DNA of 64,000 bases from Hippasteria phrygiana (Eukaryota > Echinodermata > Asteroidea > Valvatida > Goniasteridae): assembly GCA_037893225.1 (NCBI GenBank), contig JAZGUH010000023.1, forward strand, positions 384,501 to 448,500, written 5' to 3'. Position 1 is the stretch's first letter, and the number at the start of each line of letters is the position of its first letter. The translations under genes and the position numbers were made by a program. The notes under the pieces are model-generated. The model saw only the letters and a list, made by a program, of their open reading frames with translations, made no database searches and was not told where the DNA came from. This document shows positions 22,012 through 33,357 of the stretch, one piece after another.

Positions 22012-22119
22012 GTTGCATCAACTTACATGAAGTTCAGCTACCAAAAATCTGTCACAAATAAAGAATAGTTATTTGAGAATATTATGAAGGAAAAATTGTT
22101 CCCACTATCAAATACAAAC

Positions 22120-22345
22120 TTAACCCCTTGAGTACGGTTATTTATAATGAAGCACCGGGGTGCCGGGGCGGCCTGTGCAGCCAAACGAAACGGACACAAG
22201 AGGCTTATGCAGTCAAGCGTAAGCGTAACATAAACACTAATCCAACAATGGATTGAAAATGCAGAGATTACATGTATATATGTCATCCGGCCTGGTGGTA
22301 ATTTCTTTTTGCATCTACAGACGTCATCCGGCTTCAAAGTGTTAA
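22120..22345 (+). mobile_element. TTAACCCC-family MITE
   Basis: TTAA at 22120-22123 and 22342-22345. The left end is CCCCTTGAGTACGG; the right end has decayed to GGCTTCAAAGTG. The interior has GCAGCCAAACGAAACGG and CCAACAATGGATTGAAA. Confidence 0.75.
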
Positions 22346-23347
22346 GAAGTCAGTCTAAAGAAAATACTGGGCACTGGGATGGTGGTGACAACTGACACGT
22401 GTCTTCTTGCTCATTATCCTGACAACACAGCGACAACACAGCAACCTCACAGAGAAACTTTGTTGTATCGCGAACTGACTCAAGATACAACTTTAGAACA
22501 GTCAAATTTCTCATTTCTCCTAGAGTAAATCTACTGTATTGTCACATTTAATTTTTTTAAAAATCTGTTCATTTAATTTAATGGTTTTTATCCCAGGCCT
22601 GATGCACACACCCTCACCTTCACCACAAATTTTTAAAAAGCAAAACAATTTTACTACAAGTATACAATGTAGTCAGGATGGTACAAAATTGAAATTTATC
22701 AAAACTAAACAAGTTTGAGATTGAGAAAATTCTTCCAGAATGTCAAGTTTGGTTTTAAAATGCTTCTTTGGTACCGGTATATGTCGGGCGCAATTTGCCC
22801 CCAAAATTCTGACGATTTTGCCCATGTCACTGCATGACATGTTGGTGCAACCATGGACATGATGGAGGTAGGATATTTCCTACATCCAAAGTGCAACGAC
22901 TGAAAGAAAGAACATGAAAATCAGTGGAACAGATATTGGGCGATTGTGACTGTGTAATGTAGGTCCCTGTTCCCTATGGGCTCCGTGCGCCGTCGAATGA
23001 GGGCGCTGTCCACATAGCAACCGCACTTCCGTGGGCAGTACGTCGCTGGTATCCGCACTGCCCTCCTCGTTCATTTGATACTCGTATACCAGTGGGATTG
23101 CTTTGTCTGTTTGCCGACTCTCGATAATTGAGTTTTCAATAAGAATATCACAGCGGGAACCAGACACTTAAATTGAAGTCAGGTAAGATGGCGTCGATAT
23201 TGACCCCCCAACTCGCCTTTTCTTTCCGCTGAGGGGGTAGTTGTGCACGGAGCTCATAAGGGAACAAAAATCCACTTTTTAGGTTAATGGAACTGCCAAA
23301 CTAGTTAGCGACATTACAAACCAACAACAGGTATGCCATAGAGGGCT
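22346..23347. other. Region upstream of the zinc-finger gene
   Basis: No certain exon. A GTAAGATGGCG on the plus strand at 23182 and a 95-aa minus frame at 22880-23167 may be part of a 5' exon or nothing; I see no conserved protein. The promoter or 5' UTR of the zinc-finger gene could lie here or further right. Confidence 0.3.
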
Positions 23348-24187
23348 GGTGTCATGCCAAAAAGTGTCCGGTGCCAAATACTGTCCACTCATTAACATAC
23401 TGCTTTCTGATTGGTCAGGTGGGTATTTAATACGTCATCGCGATACCGAAAGCTTGCCAAATAGTGTCCGGGCGTACGTAGCGTGCATCCATCGCGTCCT
23501 TGCCGTCAAGCTATCAACACTGCATGGCGATAAGTTCTCAATCTCATTCGCATCTTTTAAAACCCTCCTATGCACCCAGCCAAAATCGACCCAGCTGCTG
23601 TACAGATCAAAACCTATCAAATGTCAGATTGAAACACACACAAACTGTGAGAGTGGGTGTTTAGAGTTTTTGATAGGCTGTGATAGTTATAAGTATAGGA
23701 GGGTTAATTGATATCTCAGAGTTTGGGTTTCAAGCAGACAGTATGGTCAAATTGAACGGGCTGTCAAGAAAAAAAAAGTTGATAAAAAATCATCCAACGA
23801 TTCAAAATAGTCGCTGGTACATGAATACGTATGAAGTATAGTAAAAAAATAGTATTTGGCAAGGAACGGATGGTATTTGGCAGCAATTTAGCGGACAGTA
23901 TTTGGCAAGGAAAGGACAGTATTTGGCAAGGAACGGACAGTATTTGGTAGCGTGCTTTGTGTGTGTGTGGGAGTTCATATTGTGCTGTGCATAATGCAAC
24001 GTTGCAATGCGCGCATGCATGAGCGGACACTTTTTAGCAGCGGACACTAGTATTTGGCATGTAAACATGCCAAATAGTGTCCGTGTCTTTTGCGCGTGCT
24101 CAGCTGCCAGTATTTGACCAATCAGAGAGCAGTATGCTAATGAGCAGACAGTATTTGGCACCGGACACTTTTTCTTGGCATGACACC
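23348..24187. mobile_element. TIR element (GGTGTCATGCCA ends), about 840 bp
   Basis: The left end GGTGTCATGCCAAAAAGTG and right end CACTTTTTCTTGGCATGACACC are inverted, continuing inward to GTCCGGTGCCAAATACTGTCC and its mirror. The right half has a cluster of GGACAGTATTTGGCA repeats at 23865-23950 that duplicate the subterminal motif. No transposase frame found. Confidence 0.7.
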
Positions 24188-25272
24188 GGGTTTTAGTTTT
24201 TGAGGAAAATTTTGGGGTAAAGCGGCGATGAAGACGACAAAATGCAAGGCGATCACCGCGACGCACAGTGAACACGCAAAACCGAGTTGATTTGCCTGGC
24301 AACTGCCATAATGATAAAGCGCGTAAGAAAATTGCATTTTCTACCGCAATAAACTGTTCAAAATAAAAAAAAAAATATGTCAAAAGAATTAAGATAGGCC
24401 TAAGTCTGTTTTAGGTTAAAAAAGTCATTTTGGAATAAGAAAAAAACATACTCTTGACTCTATTTTAATCAAAACTAACGTTAAAGAGGGGCCCAGTCTA
24501 CACTACACAATCGCCAGATATTGTGTCGTGTCCGGAATTTGGGCAACGTTGCCCGAGCTTCAACACCAGACTTAAAATGACGAGAAATAGAAATGTACAC
24601 GTACACACGTGCAAACTTACCTCTCGTCACCCTTACAAGCGAAATGATTCCAACAGTCTAAAACTAGTAAAAGAGAAAAAAATACCAAACTGACGACTTT
24701 GCCGGTATGCAAAACATGCAAAACCTCGCTCAAAACGGACGTGACGATCGCAAACGACAACTTCGTACCAAAACCACTGGTAACACATCTCAAAAATGCA
24801 CACTATTACAGTGATGGGTTGCTTCCCGGGTACCAGCCAAATGATGCGGGTGAAATGCACGATGGGATCGCTCAATGAAGACGAGGTTGAATACGACTGT
24901 TTCATGTCATCTTTTTTGTTATTCGAGCGAAACTGGTCACTTTGACCATTGTTATGCTTTCAATTAAAGTTGACGGACAGGGCTACAGGGAGAGACTTTG
25001 ACTTTCTAAAATTATCAGGATATGAGAAAATAAATTACAGGCAGTACTCAAAGCCGATTGTCAGTTAATCCATGGTTAATCAACAGTTAATACAATGTAA
25101 AATATTTGCGGTAGGCCTACGCCGGCAATCTACACAACTTTCAGTCTGGGCTTTGCGCTTTCGTTGGACGGAAAACTGCAAAATTACAAATGAAATTATT
25201 GCAAGTTCCTTGCACGTGTAGACCTAGTGGTTACTGCGCAGCTGCGGCGTACCACAGGGCTCTCTTCATCTA

Positions 25273-25273
<1 letters not shown>
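24188..25273. other. Intergenic, no feature recognised
   Basis: A strong minus-strand donor (AGAGGTAAGTTT) near 24615 could belong to an untranslated first exon of the zinc-finger gene, but there is no coding evidence. Otherwise nothing gene-like. Confidence 0.3.

Positions 25274-25313
<40 letters not shown>
25274..25313 (+). repeat. Poly(G) run of 40
   Basis: An uninterrupted G homopolymer followed by AGGGGG. Likely to be unstable and difficult to sequence, so its exact length is doubtful. Confidence 0.85.
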
Positions 25314-25314
<1 letters not shown>

Positions 25315-25924
25315 GGGGGTAATAAACTAGGGGGGCCGGGGGGCGCTTACAGTATTTTTCTTAATAGTACCATTATTTTCTCCGTTTGCGAAATTTTCAG
25401 TTATTTGTAAAGACATACTCCCTCAAAACACGTTAGCTTTTAACATGTTTCGTTGATGTTCGAGTATGTTATCCCGTCATACAGATGTCCCAGAAATGAA
25501 TATATCATTTGAACAAATAGAGTTAAAAACAGGCCCCACCCATACCAGGCAGGAACCGAGTTTCGCAATATGAAGCAATTGTATACACCTTTTGCCACAG
25601 TATTAATAGGCTTGATCCCTTTTATGTATTAGGTTTTATTGTTTGATCAATTTATTGGTGTCATTCCTGTCATTTATTGCTATTTTTGCTGCCCGTGAGG
25701 TGTTTTGTAAACTTGAAGTTAAATCTACACGAAGAGGCCTTATGATGACCCTTTCCTTTTGTGGTTTTCCCGTAAGTGCGTGATTTCGCAATATCTATCA
25801 CCAGGAAATAATAATAATAGGCCTATATACATTGTATCGCCGTGACTGTGCCAAAGCTCAGTGGGCGTTGAATGCGGTGCAGTGGGTGCCTGCTGGTGCT
25901 ATAGTGCTTTTACCTCCACAGCCA

Positions 25925-26182
25925 CCCACCCCCCCCCCCCTCCCCCCCCCCCCCAGTGGCGTAACTACGGGGGGCACGGCTGGGGGTACGTGCCCCCCCC
26001 CTCCCCCACCGGAGGTCCGTGCCCCCCCCCCCCCGTGCCCCATTTGAAATTTCGAATTGCACACAAACAATACATCTGTTGCCATTCGGTGCCCCCCTTA
26101 AAAAATTGGTGCACCCCCAGGTGCCCCCCCTACAAATTCAACCCTATACGCCGCTTCCCCCCCCCCCCCCTCCCCCCCTCCC
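25925..26182. repeat. C-rich tract with possible transposon remnant
   Basis: Several runs of seven to ten C interrupt a phrase AGTGGCGTAACTACGGGGGGC at 25955 that resembles the end of a dispersed element. No second end is identifiable. A small inverted pair CCATGGAGAAA/TTTCTCCATGG follows at 26200-26230. Confidence 0.4.
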
Positions 26183-27113
26183 CCCACACAACCGTTCAAC
26201 CATGGAGAAATAATACATGTTTCTCCATGGTTCAACCAAAGCGTTGGTATCTACTTAAGGAGAACCCAAACAACTTAAGCAAATTAACAGTTGCTCCATA
26301 GCGTGACAATTTTAATGGCGGATCCAGAGTTGTCGAGCCGCTCCCGCCTGCTCTTTGCCACATGCGCCTATTAATTGCGAACCAGAAGAATCAGAAACTC
26401 TGTATTGTGGATACGGGTAAGAACAAAATCAGGAGGTTAAATGGCGCCCCGCAAGGTCAAGACAAAAGTATCCCCCCCCCCCCCCCGCCCCGCTTGTACA
26501 ATTTTGGTTGTAGACGAACTTACAAATTGGGGTCAACTTAAAATTGAAAGACGGAAGAACAAATGGCAAAGACTACACATGAAAGTAAAGCTGCATCCCT
26601 CAAAAACACTTTCATTTTAAATCCATATTTCTTCAAATAGTTTCTGTTGGGAACCTAAAGCTATACCGGTAAGTCATGGTTTTGCAGGATCCGTGTCTTA
26701 CATGCGCCAACATAGGACCCGCGCAATTTTCAGTTGGTTAAGAAGTATCAGGGACAAATTCAGTTTGCTCTGTCTTTACAAATGGCGAAAATGCAAACTA
26801 CTTGACAGTCTGTGAGATCATGGAGAAATAATATTTCCCCATTGTGAGATTTACAGCTGACTCAGATTTCGTGTCCTTGGGCATAATAATTTTAACGCAA
26901 TTCATGAACGTTAAATGGTACGGTATTTCCCAGGGACCACGTTTAGCATTATACATGAATCCACAGTTCAAGGAAGTCAAAATAAAAACCAAGAGGGGGT
27001 TTCCAGTTGGCTGGGTATTTCACAACTTAACACTAAGAATTTCCCCGCATCACATGATTATGACGTGATACTTAGGCCTGTTTTGCTTTGTTTTCGTTCA
27101 AATGCACTGACAA

Positions 27114-27120
27114 TATAAAA
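27114..27120 (+). promoter_or_regulatory. TATA-like box upstream of MPEG1
   Basis: TATAAAA, about 180 bp before the MPEG1 ATG, would place a start site near 27145. TTCCGGG (an ETS-type core in reverse) follows at 27126. In vertebrates Mpeg1 expression depends on ETS-family factors in macrophages; applying that here is inference. Confidence 0.35.
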
Positions 27121-27298
27121 TGACATTTCCGGGTTGGCTATATTCATAACTCGGTCTGGCTGATGGCACTGACCAGAGGATTCGTTTGTGAAAACTTCAG
27201 TTCTCCGTGTGTGGAGTTTAGTGCAAACTCTCTTTGAAGCGACATTTTGCGGAACTTTGTTTAGAAATAAGTTTCTCAAACTTGATGCTCGAAGAACT

Positions 27299-27545
27299 AT
27301 GCAGTTCGTAGCTTGGGTGGTTTTCGTGGGGTGTTTTGTCGGGACCTCACTCGGCGGTGAAACAGGTGTCACAGGAGGTTCGACTGAAAACCTCCCGTAT
27401 GGTGACCCTAGGAGGTGCCTGAGGCACCCCGAGGATCAAGGAGTCTTCAGGTTTGAGGCACTACCGGGAGGCGGTTGGGATAATCTGAGAAACAGAGAGG
27501 CCGGACTGGTTACGGCCGTCAACTACACGGAATGTCGATTCACGG
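27299..27545 (+). CDS. MPEG1: MPEG1 exon 1
   Basis: Residues 1-82 plus one base. It encodes the signal peptide, then a short linker and the conserved PRRCLRHPEDQG-type start of the ectodomain. The donor is CACGG/GTAAAT. Confidence 0.88.
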
Positions 27546-30500
27546 GTAAATATTGACAATTGGAGGCGCTAAATTTGGCTACAAAAAGGTGTTTGTTCTA
27601 AAATGTCTATGATTGGAGAGATCATATTGCCTGACCATCCCTTACAAATATTTGAAAATCAATAAAACGGCGCGTTTTCAAGGGATCGGGGCGGCTATGA
27701 TGCAACCACAACAATTTTAGGACGAACCCATTTTTGTAGCCCAGTTGTGTCCTTTTCAAGGAAATAAAAATTATTTTTTACTATTTCCGAACGACCTGCC
27801 TGTCGCGCGTTGTTCTTTGCCAAAAACAACTGGGGATGAAATAAATCATCACTTTTAATTAAGATGCTGTGTCCGTGTTTTTCAGTCGTGGTGCCCCCCA
27901 AAAAATGAATTTTGAAATTGAATTGCTAATTTCTTAGTATTTATAGATAAGATTATGAGCTTTCAAATGAGACATTATACCAACAATTGCCTCTGCTAAG
28001 AAACGGGTGTGTTTCGAATTTAGAACTGGACTGGTACACTCCCAATAATTCTTTCGCGCGTTTATTTTTTTTTGCTTCAAAATACAGCTTTCTTTAATAA
28101 TTCGTCTAATAGCTTTAAAACCAGTCCTAATAATTTACAATCACAATGCCAAATAACGGTGCGACAGACTCAGAATCGTGGTTTTTGATTTTTATGATTG
28201 TTATCTCAGAGGTGGGAAAACGGGACGTGATTTGAGCCCAGAGGCCAGACACTGGATTTTATTTATAAAAAGTGTAAACAAAAAAAGGGGAAGCCATTTT
28301 TTATTTCTATGGGCGAAGATTTTTGTGGATTTTTGGAGAGGAAATTGGATGCACTTAGAAGAAAAAACCCCAATAATATCGTCAAATAAACCACAACGGA
28401 AACTGACTATAGGTAATTTTTAAATACATTTTTTAAGTGAACAAAACCGACAGGAGCAGGATTCGAACCTGCGACCTCCGGAATACCATATGCCGGCGCT
28501 CTACCAACTGATTTATCTCGCCCTATGGTTGGGCGTCTCCTTTAAAAAAAATTCACTTCGAAAATATAGCTCTATGATAAAATCTAAGTTAAAAAACGAT
28601 TTTTTGTTTCTACTCTTACAGAGGATGGAAGATTTCTCATCCCAGATGGAATCTACATCATCCCAATCAAGTCCAGTCAAGTCGACACCTACGCTGAACT
28701 CTTCACTCACTGGAGTAACTACACGTCCACCCTGTCCCGTAGCATCAACGCCCATGCAGGCCTCAGCTTTGGTGGTTTGGGCATCAGTGGAAAGTTTTCA
28801 GAAGAATACCGGGGTGTCAAGTCCCAGGAGTATCGGGACAGCTCGGACACGGTCCGCGTTCAGGTGGGTTGGTTGAGATTAACCTCGTTGTGAGTACGAT
28901 CTTCCCATCCTCGACTCCATGGGCGCGTGCGCGTTCCTTCACTATCGCGCAGGGCAGGGTGGGAAGAAACATGGCGCAGCAATATCGTACCCATCATAAC
29001 GAGGTTGCGATTTTCCCGCTTTGTACAATACCGCGAAACATAGGCCTATTGTATATACAAAATGTAGTCGCATTTTAGGCCCCTTTCAGCAGGTTTCGAG
29101 TGTTAAATATATACTCATCAAAAAAAGAAACGCAAGTGTTTTAAATTCCAATTCCTGATTGGAATAGAAGTCTGTATAATACAGTACAGGTGTGGATAAC
29201 AAGGCACTGACCGACCGTTCACTTTGGAATCGATTTCAAGACTGTTCCGCTTCAGTGATTTCCTCCATGTCCTAGACCTCTGGCGCGCCCTGCCTCAACG
29301 GCTCCAGGCTGGTGCAGTCTGTGCGCCGCTGAATCCAAGCCTGCCTTGCATGCCGCAAGAGGTGGTCATACACGGTACTGACCGGTAATACGTTACATCT
29401 CGTATCCTCCTTGATCTCTCAGAGTAAAAACTTGCGTTTCTTTTTTTGACGAGTATACATTCAGCGAGTACAACGTTGACCTCGACCCTCTTCTTTTTTT
29501 ATTTATTTTGTTAATTTTGTTATACATTTTTCTTTTATTTCCGGGGGGTGCCCCCTCCCCCCTGCTATATTAACAATTACATTTTTAACCCTAACGTCAT
29601 AGGCATTCATTTGGTGTAAAGTACAATACATGTATACTAGGCCTAAGTGCTACATAATTTCTAATAATGCTAGTGTGTAGCAAGAGTAATGAATACTGCA
29701 GTTTACGACTCTATTGTGTAGCTTTAGGCGAGGTTAAAGGCAGTGTACATGATTGGTCATTGTTGCAATTTTCTAAAATGGGCGGATTTTGGGGGTTAGG
29801 TAATATCGTTCCCCTAAACTGTTCAAAGTTTTGCGTTGTTGGATGGCCAAAAAACCGAGAGAAAAACGGCGCTCGTTTCCAACTGTCGGGCAGATGATAG
29901 CCTTTAGTCAAGGCGCGCGTGGTTACCTGGACACGACGCGCCCTGAATGCAATGCCAGCATGTCCAGGGCGCGCCACTCGTCCGGTAGCCACGCGCGCCT
30001 TGACTAAAGGCTACAGGGCAGTATTCCAACGATTTCCAGCTGGAAATCGTTGGAAGACGATATAAATTTCCACTTTTCTTGAAAACGACAGCACACCTGG
30101 TGCCATAATTTCACAGGATGATTGAGACTACTATTAACTTACAATCTAGTAAGGTATTTCGTAATAATTCAGTAAACGAAAAATTGGAGAATTACCATTC
30201 GTGTACAGTACCTTTAAGGTTGATATTTTTGGGATGGGGCCACCTGAAAAACCCTCTTTTCACTTTTACTGAGAGTGTTATAAGCCAGTTCGGTATTTAA
30301 ACTGCGCATGTGTACAATGACATTGTATCCCGAATGACCCGCGTGACCTAAGGCGCTCGTGTGAACGCGCAAGGTGGTCGCACAACGCGCACGTGTTAAA
30401 TTCAATCAGAATGGGCGTTCGCATAATATGGCATAACCTTTGACCCTACAGATACCGAACTGGCTTATTACCAACTGGTGAGGGCCTGATGTTTATCAAT

Positions 30501-32710
30501 TGGTCCAATGGTTACCGTGTATGACTCATGTGCGATGGTATGTGGGTTCGAACCCCGCCGGGGGAATTATGGTGCTTGGGCAAGACACTTTACCGCAATT
30601 GGCTCTCTCCAACCAGTATTAATGGGTACCTGTGAGGGTAGAAAACGGATTGCGCTGTAGCTGATCCAAGGTCTGATGACCAGGGGTAATAATTGTGAAG
30701 CGCTTTGAGATATTTGTAAGAAGCGCTACATAGCACCACATTATTATTATTATTATTATTATTATTTAAAAGTGAACACTTTGAAAAACTCATTCAAAAT
30801 TTACCTAGTCACTCTCCCTTGTTTGAGGCCATTATATTTCAGTTTATTTTACTTGATAGGCAGTTTGTAACACGATTTCAATAGCCTAATTACTGTATTT
30901 TGTGTAAAGATTTCCTCATTGTTTTTACTTTATCCAGGCACGTTACGTTCGCTACACCGCCAAGCTCCAACCAGATACAGCCCTTCAGAAGGCCTTCAAT
31001 ACACGAGTTCTGAAGATCGCAGCTCACCATGAATTGAACCGAACCGCTATGGCAACCTACAACAGCCAGCTCCTGGTGCGGGACTTTGGTACCCACGTGG
31101 TGACCAGCGTGGACGTCGGAGCCGCATTGTCCCAAGAAGACCAGGTCTTGTCCAGCTTCGTCCGTAAGTACTCCTCTGCGACCAACCAGGTCAAAGCCTC
31201 TGCTAGTGCATCTTTCTTCAGCGTCTTTGACTTTGGCATCGGCAGTGACACCACAACTACCAAGACCATGGTTGATGAGTACAAGAAGAGTCGAACCTCC
31301 TCCACCATTCACACCTACGGGGGACCAGTCTTCAAGCCTCAGAACTACACTGCGGACAACTGGACGTCCAACATGGAGAACAACCTGGTCATCCTGGACC
31401 GTTCCGGAGATCCTCTGTACTTCAGGATCACCCCCGAGGTGCTACCTGATGTCCCAGAGTCCACTGTCTACGAGACATACAACAGCGTCAAGGCAGCCGT
31501 GGAGCTGTACTACAAGCACAATATCTACCGAGGCTGCACCGATCGAGAGAGTCCAAACTTCAGCTTCATCGCTAACGTGGACGATGACACCTGCAAGCCA
31601 CAGCTCACCAATTACACATTCGGAGGCGTGTACCAAACGTGCGAGCAGAGGGGTATCGAAGACCTGTGCTCCAACCTGCGACAGAAGAATCCACGAATGG
31701 GCGACTACAAGTGTCCGCCTGGGTATGAGGCGATTCTGCTGAACAGCGGAAAGCGCTCGCACACGACGAGCAAGCACCACTGTCACCGATGTTGGATTTT
31801 TGCCCATTGCTGTCATGATGACACATACTACAGCAGTGCAAGCTACAGTGCTTACTGGTGTGTGGCTGTAGGACAGGTCCCTCAGCAATCTGGCTTCCTG
31901 TTTGGCGGCGTCTACTCGTCCAAAGTGTCCAACCCCTTGACCCAGGGGCACAGCTGTCCCGCCGAGTTCTACCCTCTTAAGCTACTCTCTGATCTGACAG
32001 TCTGTGTCAGCGATGACTACGAGCTCGGTTTCCAGTACGCACTTCCTTTCGGTGGCTTTTACAGCTGCAAGTCTGGTAACCCGCTGATGGTGCGACAGAT
32101 GGAGAGTACCAGGAGTGTCGGAAGTCTCCCGGAGGGCACGATGAGCTTGGCAAGCTTCATGGCAAAGTCCGGGCCAACTTCCTGGCCCCATGGTTGTCCC
32201 AAGGGTTACAGTCAACACCTGGCCATGCTGGACACGGGGTGTGAGATCAACTACTGCATCAAGTCCGGATCTCTTTCAGCCGCAGGGCTTCCTCTAGTTC
32301 AAAGGCCTCCTTTCATGCCTGCACCTCAAACTGCAAGCGAAGAAGGAGACATCGTCATGCTCAAGGAAGATGGCTCATCATGGGAGCCTCTTGTTAATGG
32401 CAGCCGGGACCAGGATGCAAACAAGCAGGACACACGCTACACCTCGAAGTCCGCCAGACACTCGACCACTAGCGGTTCTCTGTCTGGAGGGGCAGTTGCT
32501 GCTATCACCGTTGTGGCCACACTGCTCTGTGTCGTCGTCGTACAGGTTGCAGTGATGTCTTATCGTTCTCGCAAACGGAGAAATAACCGTCAGCTTCCAG
32601 GGACCAGTTCCACTGATAAATCACCACTCATCACCGACTCCCCAACAGGTAGTCAGGTCACCTATGGTGCTGGTCACACTGACGATGGAGCCATTGTGAA
32701 CATAGAGTAA
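27299..32710 (+). CDS. MPEG1: Macrophage-expressed gene 1 / perforin-2
   Basis: A host-defence pore-forming protein of the MACPF family that acts in phagosomes against engulfed microbes. Three exons (27299-27545, 28622-28863, 30938-32710) join in phase to give 753 aa; human MPEG1 is 716 aa. The chosen ATG begins a clear signal peptide (hydrophobic residues 3-18). An upstream in-frame codon at 27188 would bury that signal and is less likely. The MACPF signature FGTHVVTSVDVGA is at residues 213-225 and CTDRESPNFSF lies near 340. The Cys-rich P2-type domain follows, with paired GFLFGGVYS and PFGGFYSC motifs. A transmembrane helix at about 682-705 precedes a basic stop-transfer (RSRKRR) and a 48-residue cytosolic tail. 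Convergent with NUP160, 1.55 kb apart. All expected domains are intact. Confidence 0.93.
28448..28540 (-). mobile_element. Single tRNA-like unit in MPEG1 intron 1
   Basis: Reverse-oriented copy of the tRNA-like module, with B-box complement GGATTCGAACCTGC and A-box complement CTCTACCAACTG. The T-arm pairs perfectly (GCAGG/CCTGC). No facing partner, unlike the copy at 4075. Confidence 0.65.
28622..28863 (+). CDS. MPEG1: MPEG1 exon 2
   Basis: Residues 83-163. It starts after TCTTACAG and ends CAG/GTGGGT. The GRFLIPDGIYIIP motif matches the vertebrate GRYLIPD region, and the SRSINAHAGLSFGG stretch matches the following helix. The preceding intron contains a single tRNA-like unit at 28448. Confidence 0.9.
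29112..29455. mobile_element. Tc1/mariner-type remnant in MPEG1 intron 2
   Basis: Ends TACTCATCAAAAAAAGAAAC and GTTTCTTTTTTTGACGAGTA are inverted, with TA on each side (29110-29111, 29456-29457). The family resembles widespread elements with the CATCAAAAAAAGAAACGCAA end. Only about 344 bp remain, too short for a transposase. Confidence 0.8.
29734..30217. mobile_element. TTAA-flanked AGGCAGTGTACATG element, copy 1
   Basis: TTAA at 29734-29737 and 30214-30217. Ends AGGCAGTGTACATGATTGG and ACCATTCGTGTACAGTACCT are inverted. Inside, TAGCCTTTAGTCAAGGCGCG and its mirror form a second hairpin around 29900-30012. Copies at 41626 and 43639. Non-coding. Confidence 0.8.
30280..30470 (+). mobile_element. 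AATAAGCC-family MITE in MPEG1 intron 2
   Basis: Begins TAAGCCAGTTCGGTATT and ends ATACCGAACTGGCTTATTA. An internal deletion removed the GACATTACGTCAGC segment seen in the 47562 copy, giving about 190 bp. Confidence 0.75.
30495..30766 (+). mobile_element. tRNA-derived SINE with ATT tail
   Basis: The head has a B-box (GGGTTCGAACCCCG) near 30545. The central part contains GGGCAAGACACTTTACC and AATGGGTACCTGTGAGGG; the 3' part contains GAAGCGCTTTGAGATA and GCGCTACATAGCACCAC and ends in (ATT)n at 30742-30765. The tail resembles that of L2/CR1-type LINEs by recall. Partial relatives are near 34590, 36955, 54078 and 55815. Confidence 0.75.
30938..32710 (+). CDS. MPEG1: MPEG1 exon 3
   Basis: Residues 164-753 in one open frame from a TATCCAG acceptor to TAA. 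It carries most of the MACPF fold, the P2 domain, the transmembrane helix and the tail. Vertebrate MPEG1 has its whole coding region in one exon, so two extra introns split the N terminus here. Confidence 0.93.
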   Translation, partial: ARYVRYTAKLQPDTALQKAFNTRVLKIAAHHELNRTAMATYNSQLLVRDFGTHVVTSVDVGAALSQEDQVLSSFVRKYSSATNQVKASASASFFSVFDFGIGSDTTTTKTMVDEYKKSRTSSTIHTYGGPVFKPQNYTADNWTSNMENNLVILDRSGDPLYFRITPEVLPDVPESTVYETYNSVKAAVELYYKHNIYRGCTDRESPNFSFIANVDDDTCKPQLTNYTFGGVYQTCEQRGIEDLCSNLRQKNPRMGDYKCPPGYEAILLNSGKRSHTTSKHHCHRCWIFAHCCHDDTYYSSASYSAYWCVAVGQVPQQSGFLFGGVYSSKVSNPLTQGHSCPAEFYPLKLLSDLTVCVSDDYELGFQYALPFGGFYSCKSGNPLMVRQMESTRSVGSLPEGTMSLASFMAKSGPTSWPHGCPKGYSQHLAMLDTGCEINYCIKSGSLSAAGLPLVQRPPFMPAPQTASEEGDIVMLKEDGSSWEPLVNGSRDQDANKQDTRYTSKSARHSTTSGSLSGGAVAAITVVATLLCVVVVQVAVMSYRSRKRRNNRQLPGTSSTDKSPLITDSPTGSQVTYGAGHTDDGAIVNIE

Positions 32711-32977
32711 AAGAAGTCCAGGTTACTATACTTTCTCAAACTCAAACGAACTTTCAATTCATGAAGTGAGCACTTTAATTTTATTTTTACCTTCCAGCAG
32801 AATTTAGCCAAAGCTTTTGAACAGTACTCTTAACCATTCCTGTATACTCTATGGCCTTCTACTATAATTAATATTTTAACATTTTAAGACATTTTGGCTG
32901 CTGCAGTCAAATAATTTGCAGTCGTCATGTGATGTCCTGTGCTCCTGAATTTTAAGCTAATGAAAAATATCATTGAC
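32711..32977 (+). other. MPEG1 3' flank
   Basis: Presumed 3' UTR. No canonical AATAAA is visible on the plus strand before the next repeat, so the polyadenylation site is not determined. Confidence 0.35.
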
Positions 32978-33357
32978 AATAAGCCAGTTCGGTATTCCAA
33001 CTGTGCATGTGCACATCAAGATTTGACAATTTTTCTTTCGGGAGAAACCGTTCATTGTATGCGTGCAAAAGCATAGCGGGTACCAGCAACTTTAAGGAGA
33101 TCATCGTGTTCTGAAGTAACTTTTTTCAAAAAGCGTTTGGACAGCGAAGTGTTTCCAGGTGTCTTGGTTTCCAAACTTTTGTTCTAACAAGTTTCCATCG
33201 TCTTTTCGATTGCACGAAAAATTGCACAGAATGCAGATTCGGTTACCACGTCTCCCATAGCCTTGTGTGCATTTATCTGCCACGTTTTTCCTCCCGAGAG
33301 AAAAATCGTTGAATCTTGTTGTGCACATGCGCAGTTGGAATACCGAACTGGCTTATT
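32978..33357. mobile_element. AATAAGCC-family variant with a different interior
   Basis: The ends AATAAGCCAGTTCGGTATTCC and GGAATACCGAACTGGCTTATT are perfect inverted repeats with TGTGCACAT / ATGTGCAC-type subterminal blocks, but the 300-bp middle is unrelated to the short family and carries a smaller inverted pair (TTTTCTTTCGGGAGAAA / TTTTTCCTCCCGAGAGAAA-like). A distinct subfamily. Confidence 0.75.

Noticed and set aside
22880..23167. 95-aa minus-strand frame as an exon
   Set aside because: Hydrophilic sequence with no family likeness and no clear splice sites in the right place.
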